Shown: in pieces, positions 6,535-13,610 of the stretch
Position numbering within the stretch: the stretch's first letter is position 1
Layout: each line of letters opens with the position of its first letter
DNA from: Bacillus sp. Marseille-Q1617
GTDB taxonomy: Bacteria; Bacillota; Bacilli; Bacillales; Bacillaceae_B
NCBI RefSeq assembly: GCF_903645295.1
Contig: NZ_CAHJXM010000002.1
Span: 72,501-95,000 of the forward strand
DNA: 22,500 nucleotides
Direction: 5' to 3'
The notes under the pieces: generated by a model
What the model saw: the letters and a program-made list of their open reading frames with translations, nothing else
What the model was told of the DNA's origin: nothing
Databases searched by the model: none
Program-made: the position numbers and the translations under genes

Positions 6535-7815
6535 ATGCAAATTCATGTTGTCCAGCCGAACCAATCGTTGTTCGGCATTGCTCAAGCGTATGGGTCAACT
6601 GTTAACGATATAGTGGAAGCGAATGAGCTTCCGAATCCGGATAATCTTGTCATCGGTCAATCACTCGTGATCCCGATCGTCGGCAGCTTTTATTACGTGC
6701 AGCCGGGCGACAGCTTATGGTCAATCAGTCAAAAAGTGGGGGTTCCTTATCAGGAGCTGGCGAGGATAAATGGCATATCACCCAATCTGCCGCTTCAGGT
6801 CAATCAGCGTTTATATGTGCCACCGAAACCGAAAGTACAAGCAGAATTCAACGCCTATGTGGAACCGTATGGGAAAGAAGTGGCTCCGAATTTAGAGGAA
6901 AGTGCCAAAGAAGCAGCCCCTTATCTGACATACCTTGCTCCTTTCAGCTTCCAGGCGAAGCGTGACGGTACGCTGCAGGAACCTCCCATGGGAAACCTGC
7001 TGCAAACGGGCAAGGATAACGGAAATGTACTGATGATGGCGATTACGAATCAGGAAGAGGGCCAGTTTAACGATGAACTCGGGCGCATCCTCCTGAATGA
7101 TATGGCCATCCAGGATAAATTCCTTAATAACATCGTTCAAACCGCGAAAAAATACGGGTTCCGTGATATCCATTTCGATTTTGAATATCTGCGGCCCGCA
7201 GACAAGGAAGCATATAATCAATTCCTGCGAAAAGCAAAGAGGCGTTTTGATCAGGAGGGCTGGCTGCTGTCCACGGCCTTAGCTCCAAAGACAAGCGCAG
7301 ATCAGAAAGGGAAATGGTACGAAGCACATGATTATAAAGCTCATGGGGAAATTGTCGATTTCGTTGTCATCATGACCTATGAATGGGGATACAGCGGCGG
7401 ACCTGCCATGGCCGTCTCTCCCATCGGACCTGTTCGTGAAGTGATCGAATATGCCCTTACAGAAATGCCGGCTTCCAAGATCATGATGGGACAAAATCTT
7501 TATGGGTACGACTGGACACTCCCGTTCAAGCCGGGAACAACTGCGAAAGCGATCAGCCCTCAGCAGGCAATTGAAATAGCGGCTGCAAACAACGTTCCCA
7601 TCGAATACGACCAGAAAGCACAGGCCCCATTTTTTAAATACAGTGCTGAAGGAAAAGATCATGAAGTATGGTTCGAAGATGCCCGGAGCATCCAAGCCAA
7701 ATTCGATCTTATGAAAGAATTGAAACTGAGAGGGATGAGCTACTGGAAGCTGGGCTTGTCGTTCCCTCAGAACTGGCTGCTGATCACCGATAATTTTAAC
7801 GTGGTGAAACGGTAA
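6535..7815 (+). CDS. yaaH: LysM-GH18 spore peptidoglycan hydrolase YaaH (SleL-like)
   Basis: YaaH (426 aa; B. subtilis 427) is a spore-associated glycoside hydrolase; the SleL orthologues of B. cereus and B. megaterium are N-acetylglucosaminidases that degrade cortex fragments during germination. Two LysM peptidoglycan-binding repeats occupy residues 2-47 (IHVVQPNQSLFGIAQ...) and 52-96 (YYVQPGDSLWSISQ...). The GH18 barrel follows from about 125, with the catalytic DxxxDxE strand at 211-217 (E217 as proton donor) and MTYEWGYSGG further on. There is no signal peptide, which is normal for a protein made in the mother cell and deposited on the spore. GGGAGGG stands 7 bases before the ATG. Its stop is only 2 bases from the stop of the convergent HTH gene, with no terminator in between. 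Confidence 0.95.
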   Translation: MQIHVVQPNQSLFGIAQAYGSTVNDIVEANELPNPDNLVIGQSLVIPIVGSFYYVQPGDSLWSISQKVGVPYQELARINGISPNLPLQVNQRLYVPPKPKVQAEFNAYVEPYGKEVAPNLEESAKEAAPYLTYLAPFSFQAKRDGTLQEPPMGNLLQTGKDNGNVLMMAITNQEEGQFNDELGRILLNDMAIQDKFLNNIVQTAKKYGFRDIHFDFEYLRPADKEAYNQFLRKAKRRFDQEGWLLSTALAPKTSADQKGKWYEAHDYKAHGEIVDFVVIMTYEWGYSGGPAMAVSPIGPVREVIEYALTEMPASKIMMGQNLYGYDWTLPFKPGTTAKAISPQQAIEIAAANNVPIEYDQKAQAPFFKYSAEGKDHEVWFEDARSIQAKFDLMKELKLRGMSYWKLGLSFPQNWLLITDNFNVVKR

Positions 7816-7817
7816 AT

Positions 7818-8525
7818 TTATTTGCGGAATAGAGAGAAAAGCCATTCCCATTTATCTTTTGGCTTTTGTATCGCTTCTTCCAAGCGTTTATTATAATCAT
7901 TTTGAGCACGCCATTCTCTTTGCTGCTCTTCCCGCAGTTTCTGCAGCTCGGTCTGTAAGAATTCATTTTTTTGTATTTCTTGATCCAGGAGCGTTTCGTA
8001 TTGACTCTTTTGCAGTTTCGATAATTCTTCAATTTTCCGCTGCGTTTTTTGAGCTGAATTTGAAATATTGGAGCTTAAATCATGGTGATCCTGCTTCAGC
8101 CTTGACACCTGAGTCTTAAGCTGGTTCATCTCATTCACGACTTGAAGATTCATTTCGCGGGAAGCAGCAAGTTCATTGGCTAAATAGGATAAGATTTCTT
8201 TTAATTGATTTGGATCCTGAGGCAAATGATTGTATGTATCGCTTGTCGATATGTCTGTATTGCCGGATCCTTCCAATCTTTCTTTTTGTTGATGTGCAAG
8301 GATTTTAGCCGTATCGTCCAGCGGATTGTCCGTATCGCGCAAAGCTATGAGTGCATCAATATCGGATTGCACAAAGATCCGCCGATCGCCATCTTTTAAA
8401 AACTCATATCCATTTCTCTCTAAGATTTGACCATATTTCCTGACCGTCGGAGTTGCAATGCCTGCTTGTTCTGCCGCTTCCTTCGAAGTGAAAGATCGTT
8501 CATACGGTTGTATATCGTTTCGCAT
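7818..8525 (-). CDS. MerR-type HTH / coiled-coil protein (RacA/DUF3967-like)
   Basis: A 235-residue protein with an N-terminal MerR-like winged HTH (about 11-65: FTSKEAAEQAGIATPTVRKY, then a wing RRIFVQSDIDALIAL). A charged, glutamine-rich region follows (about 100-220, high coiled-coil character) and the tail is aromatic (KWEWLFSLFRK). This layout matches RacA-like chromosome-anchoring proteins and the DUF3967 family common on Bacillus plasmids and chromosomes; it lacks an effector-binding domain, so a structural or partition-type DNA-binding role is as likely as transcription control. The ATG at 8525 has GGAGG six bases upstream. It is absent at this position in B. subtilis, where yaaH neighbours dgk, so it looks like an insertion. 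It ends 2 bases from yaaH, tail to tail. Confidence 0.8.
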   Translation of the reverse strand: MRNDIQPYERSFTSKEAAEQAGIATPTVRKYGQILERNGYEFLKDGDRRIFVQSDIDALIALRDTDNPLDDTAKILAHQQKERLEGSGNTDISTSDTYNHLPQDPNQLKEILSYLANELAASREMNLQVVNEMNQLKTQVSRLKQDHHDLSSNISNSAQKTQRKIEELSKLQKSQYETLLDQEIQKNEFLQTELQKLREEQQREWRAQNDYNKRLEEAIQKPKDKWEWLFSLFRK

Positions 8526-8548
8526 ATCATACCTCCGTTTTTATTATC

Positions 8549-8576
8549 ATTTTAAGTTAAATGAGTCTGCTTTCAA
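8549..8576 (-). promoter_or_regulatory. promoter of the HTH/coiled-coil gene
   Basis: TTGAAA (8576-8571) and TAAAAT (8554-8549) on the minus strand with a 16-base spacer, each five of six to consensus, 24 bases before the start codon. Confidence 0.6.
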
Positions 8577-8579
8577 GAG

Positions 8580-8600
8580 TCATATCACCCAGCGATATGA
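8580..8600. promoter_or_regulatory. possible operator dyad upstream of the HTH gene
   Basis: Perfect inverted repeat TCATATC / GATATGA with a 7-base gap, lying 4 bases upstream of the -35 box. MerR-type proteins bind dyads near their own promoters, so autoregulation is possible, but nothing in the sequence shows which protein binds. Confidence 0.4.
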
Positions 8601-8861
8601 TACATACAAGTGACTATTAGCACCCTTCCGGCCTGGGCAAATAATAAGCTAAGGTATTATCAAGGTGTATCGGCAGGCGATATGCGATATAAAAACCTTA
8701 TCTTGCCGGGATTGGACGATATGCATCGGGTGAATTTGTTCTTGCATGGCTGAACACACACTATGCTATATTTCCTCAGATATCCAGACAAATTACCACA
8801 ATTATTTCCCTGAAAATACAAACTTCGATTATCTTCTCATTATATAACCTTTAGACACTTA

Positions 8862-9008
8862 ATGAAAAGAGTATCCTATGAATTACTGGAGAGAAGTAAA
8901 GGTAACAAGAAACTTACTTCCCCCTTCTCTCCTGCATATTATTCATAAAAATAAATAGAAGCTGGCATTTAGGTAAATCTATAATCACCTATACTGCCGG
9001 CTTTTTTA
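8862..9008 (+). ncRNA. possible small RNA ending at an orphan terminator
   Basis: A strong terminator at 8960-9007 has no gene upstream on its strand within 1.1 kb (yaaH ends at 7815 and the next gene is antisense). Before it lies a perfect 9-bp stem GGAGAGAAG / CTTCTCTCC (8888-8932). Weak promoter-like boxes occur at about 8851-8878 (TTTAGA-16-TATCCT). A 28-codon frame starting ATG at 8862 has no ribosome binding site. The boundaries are guesses; the 5' end is the least certain. Confidence 0.35.
8960..9007 (+). terminator. orphan plus-strand terminator
   Basis: AGCTGGCA (8960-8967) pairs with TGCCGGCT (8995-9002), with an inner TAGGT / ACCTA stem, and is followed by TTTTTT. It lies 75 bases upstream of the dgk promoter and so ends a different, upstream transcript. 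Confidence 0.75.
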
Positions 9009-9081
9009 TTTTCACTAAAAAAAGAAGATAAATAACCGATGTTAACAACGAGCCGAATTTTGACGGATCTTGTAAATATCC

Positions 9082-9112
9082 TGAACAAACCATTCAACTA
9101 TTGTGTTACAAT
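9082..9112 (+). promoter_or_regulatory. promoter of dgk-dck
   Basis: Extended -10 element TGT-TACAAT (9104-9112) with a poor -35 (TGAACA at 9082-9087, 19 bases away). It gives a leader of about 65 bases before dgk. Confidence 0.5.
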
Positions 9113-9185
9113 AATTCCTGTCGTTATTTTATTTATACACATATAAAAACACACATAGATAGTTGTAATATGAGGAGGACATGAA

Positions 9186-9842
9186 ATGGGGAGAATTCCT
9201 TTCATCACGGTTGAAGGCCCGATTGGAGTAGGAAAAACTTCTCTGGCTAAAGCGATTTCTGAACACTTCCATTTTCATTTATTAAGGGAAATCGTCGATG
9301 AAAACCCGTTTTTGGATAAATTTTATGATGATATTGAAGAGTGGAGTTTTCAAACAGAGATGTTTTTCTTATGCAATCGATACAAGCAGTTGGAGGATAT
9401 CGATAAATACTATATCTCTCAAGACAAATCGGTTGTAGCGGATTATCATATTTTAAAGAACATCATTTTTGCTAAACGTACATTGAAGGACGAGCAGCAG
9501 TACAACAAATATCTTAAGATCTATGATATTTTGACTTCTGACATGCCGAGACCTAATGTGGTGATCTACTTAAATGCGAGTTTAGACACACTGCTGAAGC
9601 GCATTGAAAAAAGAGGCAGAGACTTTGAGAAGAAAATCAGCCCTCTTTATTTAAAACAATTATCATTGGATTATGAAGAATATATGAACACATTTGAAGA
9701 AACTCACCCGGATATCCCTGTTCTTCGCTACAATGGCGACCACATTGACTTCGTCCAGAACAAAGATGACTTGGACAATATTCTAACTCAATTAGATACT
9801 ACACTTAAAAAAGGAGTTCACTATCATGAATCTTCGCAATAA
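9186..9842 (+). CDS. dgk: deoxyguanosine kinase
   Basis: A 218-residue deoxynucleoside kinase of the dNK family that salvages deoxyguanosine to dGMP in the cytosol. The P-loop EGPIGVGKTS is at 10-19, followed by ENPFLDKFYDD and EEWSFQTEMFFLCNRYKQ, both typical of this family; the arginine-rich lid RIEKRGRDFEK lies near 138-148. It is assigned as dgk and not dck because EGPIGVGKT, WSFQxEMFFLCxRYKQ and ADYHIxKN match B. subtilis Dgk, while the next gene matches Dck. GGAGGA precedes the ATG. Its last 17 bases overlap the start of dck, so the pair is probably translationally coupled. Confidence 0.92.
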   Translation: MGRIPFITVEGPIGVGKTSLAKAISEHFHFHLLREIVDENPFLDKFYDDIEEWSFQTEMFFLCNRYKQLEDIDKYYISQDKSVVADYHILKNIIFAKRTLKDEQQYNKYLKIYDILTSDMPRPNVVIYLNASLDTLLKRIEKRGRDFEKKISPLYLKQLSLDYEEYMNTFEETHPDIPVLRYNGDHIDFVQNKDDLDNILTQLDTTLKKGVHYHESSQ

Positions 9843-10494
9843 ATACGGCATCCCAAGCAATGCTGTCATTACCATTGCCGGAACAGTCGGAGTCGGGAAG
9901 TCCACGATGACAAACGGATTGGCAAATGCCCTCGGATTCCGTACATCCTTCGAAAAAGTCGATACCAACCCGTATCTGGATAAATTCTATCAGGACTTCA
10001 AGAGCTGGAGCTTCCACCTGCAGGTATACTTCCTGGCAGAACGATTTAAGGAACAAAAGAAAATCTTCGAATATGGCGGCGGCTTCATCCAGGACCGATC
10101 GATCTACGAAGATACAGGCATCTTTGCCAAAATGCATCATGAAAAAGGCAATATGTCAGACGTCGATTACGAAACATATACAAGTCTTTTCGATGCGATG
10201 GTGATGACACCTTACTTCCCTCATCCAGATCTGCTTATCTATCTGGAAGGATCTCTCGACAACGTCATCGACCGCATCCGTGAGCGCGGCCGTCCGATGG
10301 AACAACAAACACCGATTGAATACTGGGAAGAAATGCATCAGCGTTATGAAAACTGGATCAACTCCTTCAACGCATGCCCTGTCCTCCGCCTGGACATCAG
10401 TGAATATGATCTGGTCAACGATGAAAACTCGATTGAGCCGATTGTAGAAAGAATCGGGTATTTCATAGAACAAACAAGAATGTTAAAAAGCTAA
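9826..10494 (+). CDS. dck: deoxyadenosine/deoxycytidine kinase
   Basis: A 222-residue deoxynucleoside kinase that phosphorylates deoxyadenosine and deoxycytidine, the second half of the salvage pair with dgk. The P-loop GTVGVGKST is at 19-27, the family block WSFHLQVYFLAERFKEQ follows, then QDRSIYEDTGIFAKM with the DRS motif that contacts the substrate and base, and the lid RIRERGRPMEQ. It keeps the DRS that Dgk replaces with ADYH, supporting the split of specificities. The start inside dgk has AAGGAG about 10 bases upstream. The gene shows more C-ending codons than dgk, in line with stronger translation. A clear terminator follows. Confidence 0.93.
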   Translation: MNLRNKYGIPSNAVITIAGTVGVGKSTMTNGLANALGFRTSFEKVDTNPYLDKFYQDFKSWSFHLQVYFLAERFKEQKKIFEYGGGFIQDRSIYEDTGIFAKMHHEKGNMSDVDYETYTSLFDAMVMTPYFPHPDLLIYLEGSLDNVIDRIRERGRPMEQQTPIEYWEEMHQRYENWINSFNACPVLRLDISEYDLVNDENSIEPIVERIGYFIEQTRMLKS

Positions 10495-10501
10495 ATTAAG
10501 A

Positions 10502-10535
10502 AGAGGTGCAGCCCATGATGGCGGCACCTCTTTTT
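10502..10535 (+). terminator. terminator of dgk-dck
   Basis: Perfect 8-bp stem AGAGGTGC (10502-10509) / GCACCTCT (10524-10531) followed by TTTTT, starting 8 bases after the dck stop. Confidence 0.9.
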
Positions 10536-10617
10536 ATATGAACACTCCCCCACTCGTTTATACGCACGTGATGGGAGGTATGTATATAACAAGAAGAAAT
10601 AAAAGGAGATGAATAGC

Positions 10618-10977
10618 ATGGAAACGAGAGATACGTACTTTATAGATATCAGCAGCGGTGATATCGTCCCTCATGCCGAAGAAGCGAAAAGTGTAAGCTA
10701 TCAAATTCACGCTACTCCAGAAGAAGTCAACCACTTGAAGACACTATTAGAGAAGAATCATGATGATGAAATGTCGACATTTACCAGGGCGCATATCCCC
10801 TTCCGCGAATACCATAAGGATCCGGAAAATGCACAATATGACCACTCCATGAAGGAAATTTATGAAATGATCTTCAAACTGGGAACCGACCAAACACGCA
10901 GAAACATCAAAGAAATGGGCGTGCTGAACTATAACAATGAAACCAATACAAGAGAAGATATTGAAAACCTGAAGTAA
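10618..10977 (+). CDS. small conserved Bacillaceae protein, function unknown
   Basis: A 119-residue soluble, acidic, probably helical protein (METRDTYFIDISSGDIVPH...). It has a central FTRAHIPFREYHKDPENAQYD region and a C-terminal KLGTDQTRRNIKEMGVL segment. I recall a small Bacillus family with this FxRAHxPxxxYHxDP and LGxxxxxxxIxxMGxL pattern that databases often label hydrolase/acyltransferase, but I see no catalytic motif and would not use that label. There is no signal peptide or membrane segment. An ATG lies at 10609 too, but the AAAGGAG directly abuts it, so the ATG at 10618 (nine bases from the Shine-Dalgarno) is the better start. It stands alone between two terminators. Confidence 0.75.
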   Translation: METRDTYFIDISSGDIVPHAEEAKSVSYQIHATPEEVNHLKTLLEKNHDDEMSTFTRAHIPFREYHKDPENAQYDHSMKEIYEMIFKLGTDQTRRNIKEMGVLNYNNETNTREDIENLK

Positions 10978-11014
10978 AAGAAAAAGGCTTGGACAAAATT
11001 GTTTTAGACCTAGT

Positions 11015-11062
11015 AAAACCCGCACTGATCTGCTTTTTAGTAAGCAAATTAGTGCGGGTTTT
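11015..11062. terminator. bidirectional terminator after the small unknown gene
   Basis: AAAACCCGCACT (11015-11026) and AGTGCGGGTTTT (11051-11062) form a perfect 12-bp stem with a partly self-paired loop, followed by more T on the plus strand and by TTTT from the A-run on the other strand. Confidence 0.85.
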
Positions 11063-11090
11063 TTATATGTTGTACAATTAGGCCTTTTCC

Positions 11091-11322
11091 AGCGGTTGAT
11101 TGGAGTGCAAGACGAAGACTCCTAAACGAAAAGCGGAAGGGCTTTGCCCATAGGGGGGTGGCATAAGACGAATCGGCCATGAAGGCGTTCTTTGCCTTCT
11201 TGGACGGTTCGACTTATGACATGTGCCTCTAAGACCTGCAGCTAGACAGTTGACTCTCCCTCATAAGGAGGCTCACCAACCGCCCGCGGAAAGCGAAGTC
11301 TTCCACGGAAATCAAAAGCGGT
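11091..11322 (+). repeat. palindromic intergenic repeat, copy 1 (full length)
   Basis: A ~232-base element also present, inverted, at 13332-13565 and truncated at 15229-15369. It starts AGCGGTTGATTGGAGTGCAA and its other end, read in reverse, is ACCGCTTTTGATTTCCGTGG; the ends share TTGATT, GTG and AAGAC at the same spacing, so they are imperfect terminal inverted repeats. A long imperfect hairpin (CATAAG...CTTATG, 11162-11218) with AAGGC/GCCTT at its tip sits in the middle. No reading frame is conserved between the copies. It resembles a MITE or a structured Bacillus repeat. The flanking 11323-11398 is plain AT-rich sequence in which I see nothing. Confidence 0.85.
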
Positions 11323-11398
11323 ATTCAAAAGAACTATCATCAATAATAAATCCTCAAATTATCAAACTATTATCAATTTATAAAATTCTATAGAAACC

Positions 11399-11431
11399 AA
11401 AAAAATTCGTTACATCTCCAGTAACGAATTT
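11399..11431 (-). terminator. terminator of tRNA-Ser
   Basis: Perfect 11-bp stem AAATTCGTTAC / GTAACGAATTT (11403-11431), followed on the minus strand by a run of seven T; 43 bases past the tRNA 3' end. Confidence 0.9.
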
Positions 11432-11473
11432 AAAATCTCCAAATTTTATGCGCTATGGTTATTAATAAATCAA

Positions 11474-11566
11474 TGGCGGAGGAAGAGGGATTCGAACCCC
11501 CGCGGGCTTTAACACCCCTGTCGGTTTTCAAGACCGATCCCTTCAGCCGGACTTGGGTATTCCTCC
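11474..11566 (-). tRNA. tRNA-Ser (anticodon UGA)
   Basis: A 93-nt class II tRNA with encoded CCA. The acceptor GGAGGAA pairs with TTCCTCC, the anticodon stem CGGTC-TTGAAAA-CCG carries TGA, the long variable arm (CAGGGGTG...CCCG region) is typical of serine tRNA, and GGTTCGAATCC is the T loop. It decodes UCA and, by wobble, other UCN codons. It corresponds to trnSL-Ser1 next to serS in B. subtilis and has its own promoter and terminator. Confidence 0.97.
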
Positions 11567-11581
11567 GTATCGACAAGAATT

Positions 11582-11610
11582 ATAATACCATGGTGATAAA
11601 TTAGAGTCAA
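11582..11610 (-). promoter_or_regulatory. promoter of tRNA-Ser
   Basis: TTGACT (11610-11605), 17-base spacer, then TG-x-TATTAT (extended -10, 11587-11582) on the minus strand, 15 bases before the tRNA 5' end. Confidence 0.8.
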
Positions 11611-11621
11611 GCACTTTTAAC

Positions 11622-11660
11622 AAAAAAAATGAATGGTATCCGGGGAACGCACCGGATACC
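11622..11660 (-). terminator. terminator of serS
   Basis: Perfect 9-bp stem GGTATCCGG (11635-11643) / CCGGATACC (11652-11660) starting 13 bases after the serS stop. On the minus strand the T-run (eight T) begins 5 bases after the stem; a TTTTT also follows on the plus strand. Confidence 0.8.
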
Positions 11661-11673
11661 TTTTTCAACCTTA

Positions 11674-12948
11674 TTATTTAATCACTTCTGCCCCGCCCAT
11701 ATAAGGACGAAGAACTTCCGGTACGATGACAGATCCGTCTTCCTGCTGATAGTTTTCCAACAGAGCGGCAACGGTACGGCCGATCGCCAATCCAGAACCA
11801 TTCAATGTGTGAACATGTTCAGGCTTCGCGTTTGCTTCCCTTCTGAAACGGATATTCGCACGTCTTGCCTGGAAGCCTTCGAAATTACTGCAAGAAGAAA
11901 TCTCACGGTATGTGCCGTAGCTTGGAATCCAAACCTCGATATCATATTTCTTTGCAGCCGTGAAGCCAAGATCCGCAGTACACATTGATAAAACGCGGTA
12001 TGGCAGTCCCAGGAGCTGAAGGACTTTTTCTGCATGGCCTGTCAGCTTCTCAAGCTCATCGTAAGAATCTTCCGGCTTCACAAAGCGGACAAGTTCCACT
12101 TTATTGAATTGATGCTGGCGAATCAGTCCTCTTGTATCCCGTCCGGCAGATCCCGCTTCAGAACGGAAGTTAGCACTGTAGGCTACATAGCTGAGCGGCA
12201 GCTCTTCCCCTTTGATGATTTCATCGCGGTGATAGTTTGTCACAGGCACTTCTGCAGTCGGAACAAGGAAATAATCTTCACTTTCGATACGGAAAGCATC
12301 TTCTTCGAACTTCGGCAGCTGTCCTGTCCCTGTCATGCTTGCGCGGTTCACAAGGAATGGCGGGATCATTTCCGTATATCCGTGCTCATCCATGTGGAGA
12401 TCCATCATGAAGTTCAACAGGGCACGTTCCAGTCTTGCACCCAAGCCTTTATAGAAAACAAAGCGGCTTCCCGTTACTTTCCCTGCACGCTCAAAGTCAA
12501 GGATATCAAGTCCTGTTGCAATATCCCAGTGAGGCTTTGCTTCGAAATCGAACTCGCGGATTTCGCCCCACTTACGGGCTTCCACGTTGTCGTCCTCTGT
12601 TTCGCCGACAGGAACAGATTCATGAGGGATATTCGGGATAGACAGAAGGATCCGCTCCAGCTCTTCCTCGATGCCTCTAAGTTCCTCGTCAAGCTTCTTG
12701 ACCATCCCCCCGACTTCACGCATTTCAACGATCATGTCCTGGGCATCCTGTTTGTCTTTTTTCATCTGAGCAATTTTTTGAGATACTTCATTACGCTTGC
12801 TCTTCAGGTTTTCACTTTCCACAAGAAGCTCTCTTCTTCTCTTATCGAGTTCCTCAAACTTATCAAAGTCCTCAAGATCTTCGCCGCGATGCTGAAGGCG
12901 GTTTTTCACATCTTCCAAATTGGCACGTAAGTATTTGATGTCTAACAT
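11674..12948 (-). CDS. serS: seryl-tRNA synthetase
   Basis: SerRS (424 aa; B. subtilis 425) charges tRNA-Ser with serine. The N-terminal antiparallel coiled coil that grips the long variable arm of tRNA-Ser occupies about 28-100 ([20 protein letters not shown] and [17 protein letters not shown]). The class II core follows with motif 2 [21 protein letters not shown] and motif 3 [25 protein letters not shown] stands 7-8 bases before the ATG. Expression is controlled by the T-box leader directly upstream, which reads through when uncharged tRNA-Ser accumulates. Downstream is a separately transcribed tRNA-Ser, so enzyme and substrate genes are neighbours. The gene with its leader and the tRNA lie between two inverted copies of the palindromic repeat. 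Confidence 0.98.
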   Translation of the reverse strand: MLDIKYLRANLEDVKNRLQHRGEDLEDFDKFEELDKRRRELLVESENLKSKRNEVSQKIAQMKKDKQDAQDMIVEMREVGGMVKKLDEELRGIEEELERILLSIPNIPHESVPVGETEDDNVEARKWGEIREFDFEAKPHWDIATGLDILDFERAGKVTGSRFVFYKGLGARLERALLNFMMDLHMDEHGYTEMIPPFLVNRASMTGTGQLPKFEEDAFRIESEDYFLVPTAEVPVTNYHRDEIIKGEELPLSYVAYSANFRSEAGSAGRDTRGLIRQHQFNKVELVRFVKPEDSYDELEKLTGHAEKVLQLLGLPYRVLSMCTADLGFTAAKKYDIEVWIPSYGTYREISSCSNFEGFQARRANIRFRREANAKPEHVHTLNGSGLAIGRTVAALLENYQQEDGSVIVPEVLRPYMGGAEVIK

Positions 12949-13012
12949 GCTTCTTCCTCCTTTAAAATATCTGTGTTTATTGGTTAGAACGATGGCAGGA
13001 TCCGGAGAATAT

Positions 13013-13258
13013 AAAAAACCCCCGTCCCTGGTAAAAGGGACGGAGGTTTCCGCGTTGCCACCCTAATTGAAAACAGCAGAGCTGCTTTCCTCTTAGAGAT
13101 GATAACGGAATCACCGAAAATACCTACTGAATGGTTCAGTATTTCACTCAAGGATGGATTCGCAAAGATTCTGCACCGGTTTGCACCAACCACCGGCTCT
13201 CTTTTGGCTAGAAGTCTTCACTACTATTTCCTGTCAACGTTTTAAACTCATATTGGTT
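13013..13258 (-). promoter_or_regulatory. T-box riboswitch, serine-responsive, upstream of serS
   Basis: The T-box sequence AGGGTGGCAACGCGG is at 13064-13050 (minus strand). Behind it is a strong terminator, CCTCCGTCCCT / AGGGACGGGGG plus six T (13046-13013), which the antiterminator would disrupt. Stem I lies at about 13235-13140 with distal AGCCGGT / ACCGGTG. The likely specifier is the serine codon TCC at 13158-13156, followed by A as is usual; a second TCC at 13154-13152 cannot be excluded. Uncharged tRNA-Ser should stabilise antitermination and induce serS. Confidence 0.93.
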
Positions 13259-13265
13259 ATTTCAT

Positions 13266-13294
13266 AATCTACTACAATGTTTTCCATTTTGCAA
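13266..13294 (-). promoter_or_regulatory. probable promoter of the serS leader
   Basis: TTGCAA (13294-13289), 17 bases, TAGATT (13271-13266) on the minus strand. Both boxes are four of six; position fits a start near 13259, just before the T-box leader. Confidence 0.45.
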
Positions 13295-13331
13295 TAGGTT
13301 TATGCCAATGTTTTTTGGAACTTGTTTAATT

Positions 13332-13565
13332 ACCGCTAATGATTTCCGTGCAAGACTTCGCTTTCCGCGGGTAGCCCGTGAGCCTCCTTATGAGGGAGAG
13401 TCAACTGTCTAGCTGCGGGGCTTAGAGGCACATGTCATAAGTCAAACCGTCCAAGAAGGCAAAGAACGCCTTCATGGCCGATTCGTCTTATGCCACCCGC
13501 CTCTGGGCAAAGCCCTTCCGCTTTTCGTTTAGGAGTCTTCGTCTTGCACTCCAATAAACCGCTGG
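13332..13565 (-). repeat. palindromic intergenic repeat, copy 2 (full length, inverted)
   Basis: Reverse-complement counterpart of the element at 11091-11322, about 234 bases and similar from end to end. The central hairpin is at 13436-13492. The two full copies are in opposite orientation and about 2.0 kb apart, enclosing serS, its T-box and tRNA-Ser. It lies 45 bases downstream of pdxT and, because no separate terminator is seen there, its hairpin may be where pdxST transcripts end. Confidence 0.85.
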
Positions 13566-13610
13566 TACTAACCCTTTTCCATCGTCGGGATCACGCACAA
13601 TTAAACATTA

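Larger units (their letters stand above)
8526..9185. other. 660-base intergenic region
   Basis: No credible gene is visible on either strand; the longest frames are about 30 codons and lack ribosome binding sites. It holds a minus-strand promoter for the HTH gene (8549-8576), a dyad just upstream of it (8580-8600) with further GATAT motifs at 8678-8690 and 8717-8728, an inverted-repeat stem (8888-8932), an orphan plus-strand terminator (8960-9007) and the dgk promoter (9082-9112). Confidence 0.7.

Noticed and set aside
8862..8948. 28-codon frame (MKRVSYELLERSKGN...) as a leader peptide
   Set aside because: No ribosome binding site and it spans the two arms of the GGAGAGAAG stem, so structure explains it better than coding.
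11091..11322. CRISPR or IS element reading of the repeat copies
   Set aside because: No short regular repeat-spacer pattern and no transposase frame in or near any copy.
12034..12930. 298-codon plus-strand frame
   Set aside because: Exact antisense shadow of serS, with no Shine-Dalgarno and a composition set by the serS codons.
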